A stretch of DNA of 5,524 nucleotides from Nitrososphaeria archaeon (GTDB lineage Archaea > Thermoproteota > Nitrososphaeria > Geothermarchaeales > JDFR-13), in contig JALTNJ010000109.1 of assembly GCA_027000765.1 (NCBI GenBank), positions 1 through 5,524 of the forward strand, in the 5' to 3' direction. Below, piece after piece: positions 1 to 4,617 of this stretch. Positions within the stretch are counted from its first letter, which is position 1. Each line of letters opens with the position of its first letter. The position numbers were made by a program, and so were the translations under genes. The notes below the pieces were generated by a model that was given only the letters and a program-made list of their open reading frames with translations, made no database searches and had not been told where the DNA came from.

Positions 1-682
1 TCATCTTCATTCCCAAAGCAATTCCGTTGGCTATTGAAAGACCTTGGCCTAATGATCCCGTAGAGACTTTTATTAGTGGATTGCCCTTTACAGCGTGTGT
101 CTGGAACGCTGATCCCGGTTGAGAGAAGCTGTCTATATCCCTTGACTTAATCAATCCAAATCCTTTTAAAACGGCGTATAATGCTGGTGTTGCATGTCCC
201 TTACTCAATATAAGATTAGTCTTCTCTAGCTTCCTATTTGTTAGCTTTCTATGATATAATATAGCTAGGATGATGTCTATACAAGTCATTGATGAATGAA
301 GGTGGAAGCCACCAAGTTTACTTAGGATACTCCTCAGTTCATTCTTAACCTCCATGGATGCTTGGTTCAAGTCATCTGTATGTTGTAGATAGGCTTCATC
401 TCCATCGTACTCTATCCAACTGAGAACCTTTTTGCCCAGTGGTGAGACTCTTACATATCTCTTTCCATTAAGTCTGTAGAACTCAATTAAATTGTATTTA
501 GTCAATGTGGAAGCGTTGAATTTCAAAGTGGAAAGTGGAATTTCATGTACCTTGGATATGCTGTTAAGAAGTCTGGATAGTGTTGTGTTGCCCGCTGTGA
601 GGAGTGTTTTCAGGATAATGATCTGTTTCTCATTTATACTCTTAAGAAGAATATCTCGGAGGAATCTCCTTTCTTCCTCCAC
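1..682 (-). CDS. Winged-helix–transketolase N-terminal subunit fusion (3' end outside window)
   Basis: The reading frame is open from GTG 682 to the left edge (227 codons seen). Residues about 16-90 form a typical winged helix-turn-helix: helices at 18-30, 34-42 and 50-66 (recognition-type stretch STLKFNASTLTKYNLI) and a wing around NGKRYVRVSPLG. Residues 110-227 are the start of transketolase: KLGGFHLHSS (H127 aligns with the His of the usual GHPGGS), LSKGHATPALYAVL (H163), QTHAVKG (H196) and STGSLGQGLSIANGIALG. The thiamine-diphosphate GDG motif would lie beyond the edge. Archaeal transketolase is normally split into N and C subunits, so the C subunit is expected next on the left. It moves two-carbon units between sugar phosphates, yielding erythrose-4-phosphate and pentoses. 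No SD precedes internal Met110, so the two domains look like one protein. The enzyme call is firm; DNA binding is inferred from the fold pattern. Confidence 0.88.
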   Translation of the reverse strand, partial: MEEERRFLRDILLKSINEKQIIILKTLLTAGNTTLSRLLNSISKVHEIPLSTLKFNASTLTKYNLIEFYRLNGKRYVRVSPLGKKVLSWIEYDGDEAYLQHTDDLNQASMEVKNELRSILSKLGGFHLHSSMTCIDIILAILYHRKLTNRKLEKTNLILSKGHATPALYAVLKGFGLIKSRDIDSFSQPGSAFQTHAVKGNPLIKVSTGSLGQGLSIANGIALGMKM

Positions 683-721
683 TATAGATATTGGCGTGCC
701 ATCGCCTCAAACCTCCTGCAT
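682..721 (-). promoter_or_regulatory. Unusual start region of the transketolase fusion: strong SD, mini-ORF, in-frame TGA
   Basis: A strong SD (AGGAGGT, 717-711) is ideally spaced for ATG 702, but that ATG opens only a six-codon frame (MARQYL) whose TAG (684-682) overlaps by one base the GTG (682-680) that opens the enzyme frame. In the enzyme frame an ATG at 721 is followed by a TGA at 709-707 and then by codons for GDGTPISI leading into the GTG. Possible readings are a leader peptide translationally coupled to GTG 682, a one-base or stop-codon sequence error near an ATG start, or a recoding event. GTG 682 is the only unbroken start. Confidence 0.5.
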
Positions 722-756
722 ATAAGTTGTTAACCTAACATATAAAGGAGCCTAAT

Positions 757-764
757 TATATAAA
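757..764 (-). promoter_or_regulatory. TATA box of the transketolase fusion gene
   Basis: Read on the minus strand, AAAAAGTTTATATAATTAG contains a strong archaeal TATA box (TTTATATA) preceded by a purine-rich BRE-like stretch. Transcription would start about 26 bases downstream, near 734, leaving a short leader with the SD at 717-711. The gene therefore has its own promoter in the 122-base gap after the aminotransferase stop, although read-through from that gene is possible because no clear terminator separates them. Confidence 0.65.
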
Positions 765-769
765 CTTTT

Positions 770-789
770 TGGTCAACTCCTCTTGACCA
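770..789. promoter_or_regulatory. Inverted repeat, candidate operator next to the BRE/TATA
   Basis: TGGTCAA (770-776) and TTGACCA (783-789) are perfect 7-bp inverted arms around a 6-base spacer. The inner end abuts the A-tract and TATA box of the transketolase fusion promoter, where archaeal activators and repressors commonly bind. It is not followed by a T-tract on the minus strand, so it does not look like a terminator for the aminotransferase. The binding protein is unknown; the wHTH of the neighbouring fusion protein is one candidate. Confidence 0.45.
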
Positions 790-804
790 TGTAAGGTTTA
801 ACGT

Positions 805-1956
805 CTATATCGTTTTACTATTTTCATTTATATACTCCATAATCCTCTCCATAGCAATCTTTATATCCTCTTCCTTTGCGGATGCTGAGAACCTTATGAA
901 ATTGTTATAACCACCGAATGAAGCACCAGGGGCCACTGCAACCCCTTTCTTATCCAGTAATTCAAGAGCAAATTTATTGACATCCCCTACCTCGTCGGGA
1001 ACCATCGAGAAAATGTAGAATGTTGCATCGGGATAATGGAATTTGAAGCCCATCTTGCTGAGTGCATTAGCCATTATCTCGACTCTCCGTCTATATATCT
1101 CCCTATTCCTCTCAACTATCTCCATTTTACTCAATGCCTTTATCCCCGCATACTGTATAAACACTGGGACATTGGTGTATACATGCTGTATTCCCTTTTT
1201 AAGCTTCTCAAGGATATCTTCTTCAGATACTACCCATCCCAATCTAAACCCCGTCATGGCATGGGATTTAGATAGGCTATATAACGCTACAGCCTTCTTA
1301 TACTCATACTTTAAAGTACTCGGATAGTCCTTAGGACCTTTAAAAATAGTGTCGAAATATACTTCATCCCCTATCAAAAAAGCATTTTTATCGATTACTA
1401 TATCGACGATTTCATCTATTATCTTTCTAGGTAAGACTTTTCCAGTTGGGTTTGACGGGTTAAGTAGGAGAAACGCCTTAAAATCCATTTTCCTAATATT
1501 ATCAAGATCCTCTGGTGTCGGCATCCAAGTGTTATTGAAGTATGTCTTTATAGGTATATAATTTATCTCCATCTGTGTTATCAAGGTCCTATAGGCTCCC
1601 CATGTGGGCTCAAGGAGCACTATGTTCTCTCCAGGTTTGATTAAATATTTTAGAACGAGATATAGCCCGGTTTTTGAGCCTATTGTTACGAGGATATCCT
1701 CAGGATCCCTCTCCACTCCTAACCGATTATTTAAGTAAGTTGTTATCGTCTTCCTTAGCTCAAGTATCCCTCTAGGGCTACTATAGTGTGTATATCCCTC
1801 TCTTGCCTTCCTACACATTTCATCAATTACTTCTGGATCCACCTCTATATCTGGATCCCCAACTTCTAAGTGATATATCTTGTCACCCTTTTCTTCAGCC
1901 TCTAGTGCCTTATTGAATATCTGATAGTGAGTAATCGCCTTTTCCTCAATTGTCAT
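805..1956 (-). CDS. PLP-dependent class I/II aminotransferase
   Basis: This is a full-length 383-residue fold-type I aminotransferase of the aspartate aminotransferase superfamily, a cytoplasmic enzyme moving an amino group from an amino acid to a 2-oxo acid. Visible family motifs are VGDPD near the N terminus (33-36), GSKTGLYLVL for cofactor phosphate (93-102), EPTWGAY (116-122) with the stacking aromatic W119, NPSNPTG (166-172), GDEVYF (196-201) with D197 and Y200, SLSKSHAMTGFRLGW with Schiff-base lysine K230 and phosphate-binding R238, and NFIRFSASA (352-360) with R355, the usual carboxylate-binding arginine. All key residues are present. The exact substrate cannot be read from sequence; aspartate, aromatic or branched-chain amino acids are possible. 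Its closeness to a transketolase gene makes a role in aromatic amino acid metabolism plausible, but that is inference. The ATG has no SD and fits a leaderless transcript. Confidence 0.93.
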   Translation of the reverse strand: MTIEEKAITHYQIFNKALEAEEKGDKIYHLEVGDPDIEVDPEVIDEMCRKAREGYTHYSSPRGILELRKTITTYLNNRLGVERDPEDILVTIGSKTGLYLVLKYLIKPGENIVLLEPTWGAYRTLITQMEINYIPIKTYFNNTWMPTPEDLDNIRKMDFKAFLLLNPSNPTGKVLPRKIIDEIVDIVIDKNAFLIGDEVYFDTIFKGPKDYPSTLKYEYKKAVALYSLSKSHAMTGFRLGWVVSEEDILEKLKKGIQHVYTNVPVFIQYAGIKALSKMEIVERNREIYRRRVEIMANALSKMGFKFHYPDATFYIFSMVPDEVGDVNKFALELLDKKGVAVAPGASFGGYNNFIRFSASAKEEDIKIAMERIMEYINENSKTI

Positions 1957-1980
1957 AAAAAATCTAGAAGCGATCTACAA

Positions 1981-1992
1981 CTTTATATATGT
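1981..1992 (-). promoter_or_regulatory. TATA box of the aminotransferase gene (leaderless transcript likely)
   Basis: On the minus strand ACATATATAAAG lies with its centre about 30 bases ahead of ATG 1956. The sequence just before the ATG is T-rich (TCTAGATTTTTT) and holds no SD. Archaeal transcription normally begins about 25 bases past the TATA centre, so the mRNA should start at or a few bases before the ATG. Confidence 0.6.
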
Positions 1993-2048
1993 ATTTACTT
2001 GGGGCAACCCGCCTAAAGTTACAGCAGTCATGCCTGAACCTCAACAAC

Positions 2049-2064
2049 CCCTAAATATTAAGGG
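2049..2064. promoter_or_regulatory. Imperfect palindrome upstream of the hemerythrin promoter
   Basis: CCCT-A-AATATT-A-AGGG is a 16-bp symmetric site with one mismatched A/A pair, centred about 24 bases upstream of the centre of the hemerythrin TATA box. It lies in the divergent gap between the aminotransferase and hemerythrin genes. Its position suits an activator or redox-responsive regulator, but short AT-rich palindromes also arise by chance. Confidence 0.3.
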
Positions 2065-2074
2065 TATTAAATTA

Positions 2075-2086
2075 TTTATATTAATA
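2075..2086 (+). promoter_or_regulatory. TATA box of the hemerythrin gene
   Basis: TTTATATTAATA is the best TATA-like element ahead of the gene. A start site about 26 bases downstream falls near 2105, past the first in-frame ATG (2092) but before the second (2113). This supports 2113 as the true start. Confidence 0.5.
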
Positions 2087-2112
2087 TAACAATGTTTTAT
2101 CTGGTGTCTATA

Positions 2113-2679
2113 ATGCATGGTCATGATCCGATTGAGATATTGATGCACGAACACAGAGTTATTGAAAAAATGATAGACGTCTTGATTAGTGTAACTCGTA
2201 GAATCGAGAAAGGGGAGTCGGTTGATGTAGGAGATCTCCGGTCGATAACTGATTTTATATCTACATTTGCTGATAAATGTCACCATGGTAAGGAGGAGGG
2301 TCTGCTCTTCCCGGCCATGAAGGATAGAGGAATTCCTGAAGAGGGTGGCCCAATTGGAGTGATGCTGGTTGAACATGAGGAGGGCCGGGCTGCTGTGAGG
2401 GGGATGCGTGAAGCAATTGAATTGATGGATAAGGGAGATCCAGCTGGGTCAAAGCTCTTTATTAGAAATGCATGGAGATATGTTAATCTATTGATAGACC
2501 ATATACAAAAGGAAGATAATATCCTATATGTAATGGCGAGAGATGTCTTGAGTCATGAGGATATGGAGAAGCTCCTAGTTCAGTTTGAGCGCGTTGAGAA
2601 AGAGGATATTGGAGAGGGGGTTCACGAGAAATATATAGAATTAGTTGAGAACCTATGGAAAAAGTATGTGTCTGGCTAG
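2113..2679 (+). CDS. Hemerythrin-like (HHE) diiron protein
   Basis: This 188-residue soluble protein has the hemerythrin HHE four-helix-bundle pattern with every metal ligand position filled: HEH (12-14), CHHGKEE (56-62), VEHEE (87-90) and HIQKE (130-134). Together they give the His/HxxxE/His/HxxxE set that binds two iron atoms. The opening HDPIEILMHEHRVIEKM is typical of bacterial and archaeal family members. Such proteins bind oxygen, and some bind or detoxify NO; which applies here cannot be told. A C-terminal tail (about 145-188) extends past the last ligand. The frame also has an ATG at 2092, adding MFYLVSI, but ATG 2113 is preferred: a GGTG six bases upstream, the TATA spacing, and the family start all fit it. 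The gene stands alone, divergent from the aminotransferase and convergent with the membrane hydrolase gene. Confidence 0.9.
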   Translation: MHGHDPIEILMHEHRVIEKMIDVLISVTRRIEKGESVDVGDLRSITDFISTFADKCHHGKEEGLLFPAMKDRGIPEEGGPIGVMLVEHEEGRAAVRGMREAIELMDKGDPAGSKLFIRNAWRYVNLLIDHIQKEDNILYVMARDVLSHEDMEKLLVQFERVEKEDIGEGVHEKYIELVENLWKKYVSG

Positions 2680-2693
2680 GGCTGGCGACTAGG

Positions 2694-3893
2694 TCACTTC
2701 CCTAAAATTTTCTTTAAAGCCTCTGTAAGTGCCTCGGCCAACTTGTTCCTTAACTCTCTATTCTGCCTTATATAGTATGAGATCTCTATCTGAACAGCTT
2801 CCCTCTCTGGTGGATTACAGAACGTCGTTATAACTGTTCCTCCTTTAGCTCCTTTAAACTTTTTATCTATATCCACCGAGAATCCCCTGGCCTCTATCTC
2901 CTCCCTAAGTATCTCCAACGTCTCCTTAGATGCACATCTCCCATCTGCAGATCCAAGCTCTATCCTAGGCTCGCTCCCTCTCATGCCATGAAGATCAATG
3001 ACTATCTGTATCTTCTTCTTAGTTAGAATCTCGCGTATCCTTTTCCTAAAGGGATGTTCATCAGCCTCAGACCTATTCAAATCTACCTTCGCCCGTGAAA
3101 TCCCCCCTATCAATAGGTGTGCATCTAAGGTAGTTGCTAATTTATAGGCAATGTATGACACATAATCCTCTCCCCCGGGGCCTTTTGCATGTGGCACTGT
3201 TATCAATATAGGGTTTTTTCCTATTCTTTCCATAAACTCCTTCGGTTCTCCAAAGAGCTTCTGACTAATATATTTGAATCCTTCACCGATGGGATGGGCA
3301 AGGTCTATATATGGATTTCTCAGTATAACGATGAATAGTATTGTTGATAGTAACATGCTGAAGGTACCTATATCAACGAATGTAGCGCTTAGAATATCAA
3401 GAACCCTAGTTATCGATACCGTTATACCAAATATTCCATAGTCTATTACATATCCAATAAACCATATAGAGAAGAACACTAGCCCTATAGCCTCGATAAA
3501 GTTTCTGAAAAGGGTGTATACATATGTTGAGGTTGCAACTCTAACCGCTACAGGAATATTCCTCTTCATATCGCCTAAAAACATCTCCAATACAGTAGGG
3601 TTTACCCTTATAAAGTAGCCGTTTTTACCTCCACAAGAATATAAGACGATCTTCTTTCCCATCTTTTTTAATTTTAATTCAACTTTATCCCCGACTTTTA
3701 TTCCTGTCTTCTCCATTAATTGTTTGGGTAACATACATGCATAGATGTCCTCCTCAATACACTTATCGAGCTCTTCTTCCACGCCATAACCCCGTATAAT
3801 ACCATATTCTATGCGTCTTCCCCCTAGGAGGATAGTTATCTCTAGAATTAAAATTAGAAAAACTATTATCAATGAGATGTTTAGACCGAGCAT
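2694..3893 (-). CDS. Membrane-anchored N-formylglutamate amidohydrolase-like hydrolase
   Basis: The 399-residue protein has, in order, a membrane helix (about 4-24), a soluble domain (about 26-130) with a barrel-like pattern (LPKQLMEKTGIKVGDKVELKL, then FIRVNPTVLEMFLGD) and three cysteines (45, 53, 87), a hydrophobic block with two or three helices (about 133-192), and a C-terminal domain (225-397). That last domain resembles N-formylglutamate amidohydrolases, zinc enzymes related to M14 carboxypeptidases: ITVPHAKGPGGE (H235, E242), ISRAKVDLNR (R267, N273, R274), VIDLHGMRG (H302) and VQIEIS (E370). Metal and catalytic roles are inferred from those motifs. Known relatives release formate and glutamate from N-formylglutamate, but a membrane-tethered form may cut another amide or peptide. 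Which side of the membrane it faces depends on the helix count and is unresolved. ATG 3893 is chosen over GTG 3902 because GAGGTGA is a well-placed SD for it. Confidence 0.72.
   Translation of the reverse strand: MLGLNISLIIVFLILILEITILLGGRRIEYGIIRGYGVEEELDKCIEEDIYACMLPKQLMEKTGIKVGDKVELKLKKMGKKIVLYSCGGKNGYFIRVNPTVLEMFLGDMKRNIPVAVRVATSTYVYTLFRNFIEAIGLVFFSIWFIGYVIDYGIFGITVSITRVLDILSATFVDIGTFSMLLSTILFIVILRNPYIDLAHPIGEGFKYISQKLFGEPKEFMERIGKNPILITVPHAKGPGGEDYVSYIAYKLATTLDAHLLIGGISRAKVDLNRSEADEHPFRKRIREILTKKKIQIVIDLHGMRGSEPRIELGSADGRCASKETLEILREEIEARGFSVDIDKKFKGAKGGTVITTFCNPPEREAVQIEISYYIRQNRELRNKLAEALTEALKKILGK
2708..2715 (+). terminator. Possible T-tract terminator of the hemerythrin gene
   Basis: TTTTCTTT lies 29 bases past the hemerythrin stop, inside the 3' end of the convergent hydrolase gene. 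Archaeal terminators are often plain T-tracts without a hairpin. With a gap of only 14 bases between the two stop codons, each gene must terminate within the other; the minus-strand counterpart could be the ACTTTTTCC stretch at about 2658-2666. Confidence 0.3.
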
Positions 3894-3898
3894 TCGCC

Positions 3899-3905
3899 TC
3901 ACCTC
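3899..3905 (-). promoter_or_regulatory. Shine-Dalgarno site deciding the start of the membrane hydrolase
   Basis: GAGGTGA matches the archaeal SD consensus AGGAGGTGAT at seven consecutive bases and ends five bases before ATG 3893. The alternative GTG at 3902-3900 lies inside this SD, so it is unlikely to be used. Confidence 0.6.
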
Positions 3906-3954
3906 ATACTTTATATCGTCCCTTCAATGTGTGTAAGCCGCTTTCCTCCTTCAT
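3904..3954 (-). other. Possible 16-codon upstream ORF before the membrane hydrolase
   Basis: ATG 3954 opens MKEESGLHTLKGRYKV and ends with TGA 3906-3904, overlapping the SD of the next gene. It has no SD of its own; a weak TATA-like ATTAAAAG lies about 23 bases upstream. The TATAAAG at 3910-3916 sits too close to ATG 3893 to serve it, so the real promoter probably lies upstream of this mini-ORF, which would then be part of the leader. It may be a coupling leader or chance. Confidence 0.2.
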
Positions 3955-3979
3955 ACAAAAACACTTTTACTTTTAATCT

Positions 3980-4000
3980 AAGAATAATATTCATATAGTT
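3980..4000 (+). promoter_or_regulatory. Probable promoter of the tRNA-binding protein gene
   Basis: The stretch AAGAATAATATTCATATAGTT is the only clear AT-rich core-promoter candidate upstream of ATG 4024. Depending on whether AATAATATT or CATATAG is the TATA box, transcription would start near 4012 or 4022, giving a very short leader with or without the GAGG at 4013-4016. Confidence 0.35.
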
Positions 4001-4023
4001 ATTTTAATGAATGAGGACGGTGG

Positions 4024-4371
4024 ATGCCAATGGATAGTGATGAGAAGCTGTATGACGTCAATGAGTTCTGGAAGTTCGATATGCGTGTGGGAGAAGTCAA
4101 GGCTGCTGAAAGGATACCTAGGACACATAAACTTATCAAGCTCACCGTCGACTTCGGAGATCATTCAAGGACCATAATTGCAGGGATAGGCGATCAATAT
4201 ACACCAGAGGACCTTATGGGGAAGAAGATGATATTTGTCGTAAATTTAAAACCTAAAAAACTCTCTGGAGTGATAAGTGAAGGTATGATGGTAGTCGCCG
4301 AGGAGGAAGATGGAAAGGTTCACCTAATAACCTTATCAAATGATGTTCCTAATGGGACAAAAGTCTGGTGA
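4024..4371 (+). CDS. tRNA-binding OB-fold protein (methionyl-tRNA synthetase beta-subunit type)
   Basis: This 115-residue protein is a single EMAPII/Arc1p-type tRNA-binding OB-fold. Visible family motifs are FDMRVGEVKAAERI (18-31), THKLIKLTVDFG (34-45), RTIIAGIG (49-56), FVVNLKPKKLSGVISEGM (71-88) and the C-terminal VPNGTKVW. In archaea such free-standing proteins match the C-terminal domain of methionyl-tRNA synthetase and are annotated as its beta subunit; bacterial CsaA is a relative. It should be a cytoplasmic dimer that helps deliver or hold tRNA. ATG 4024 has GAGG seven bases upstream. ATG 4030 is also possible, with GGTGG six bases upstream, and would remove only two residues. It is transcribed divergently from the membrane hydrolase, and nothing downstream joins it in an operon. 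Confidence 0.9.
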   Translation: MPMDSDEKLYDVNEFWKFDMRVGEVKAAERIPRTHKLIKLTVDFGDHSRTIIAGIGDQYTPEDLMGKKMIFVVNLKPKKLSGVISEGMMVVAEEEDGKVHLITLSNDVPNGTKVW

Positions 4372-4617
4372 TTTAGCTCCAACCATATAACCTACTCTAA
4401 CTTGTTACACTACAAGCGAAAGAGGTTTTGAACTCTAATGCCTGACTTATAATTTTCAAGGTAAAATTTAACTATACCTCGTTTAGCATCCTTATCGTTA
4501 AATCTGTTTATATCATATTGATCACGGATAGATATAATATAACTGGGGCCTAATTGGAATAACTGTCAATGGGAAGGCCTTCTTAAAAGAAGAAAAAAGG
4601 AAAGGAGTGTTCAAAAA
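4372..4617. other. Intergenic stretch without a convincing gene; one start-less open frame
   Basis: These 246 bases are AT-rich and lie between two convergent genes. The only protein-like signal is a minus-strand frame at 4565-4410, open for 51 codons between TGA and TAG, reading for example RFNDKDAKRGIVKFYLEN. It has no ATG, GTG or usable TTG start, so it is either a decayed remnant or chance. I see no tRNA, box C/D RNA or repeat array. GAAGGCCTTC at 4573-4582 is a perfect 10-bp palindrome beside the terminator. Confidence 0.3.
4583..4607 (-). terminator. Pyrimidine-tract terminator of the beta-helix gene
   Basis: On the minus strand, starting about 10 bases after the stop codon of the beta-helix protein gene, the sequence runs CTCCTTTCCTTTTTTCTTCTTTT. 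This fits archaeal T-rich termination. A short stem, CTTCTT/AAGAAG (4579-4592), overlaps its far end but is not needed for the call. Confidence 0.6.

Noticed and set aside
492..725. Plus-strand open frame of 77 codons
   Set aside because: It lies antisense to the wHTH part of the transketolase fusion, which has clear domain signals, and its own translation resembles nothing.
770..789. Inverted repeat as a rho-independent-type terminator for the aminotransferase
   Set aside because: On the minus strand the stem is followed by A's, not T's, and it abuts the next promoter, so an operator is the better reading.
1036..1561. Three plus-strand open frames across the middle of the aminotransferase
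   Set aside because: They are antisense to a gene whose PLP motifs are all intact; their hydrophobic or low-complexity translations are typical of shadow frames.
2041..2452. Two minus-strand frames over the hemerythrin start
   Set aside because: Antisense to the metal-ligand motifs of the hemerythrin; no family features and no fitting promoter or SD.
3910..3919. GATATAAAG as the TATA box of the membrane hydrolase
   Set aside because: Its expected transcription start (near 3888) would fall after both candidate start codons, so it cannot serve this gene as annotated.
4338..4380. ATGATGT, resembling a box C of a C/D small RNA
   Set aside because: It is within the tRNA-binding protein coding region, and no matching CTGA box D is found at a suitable distance.
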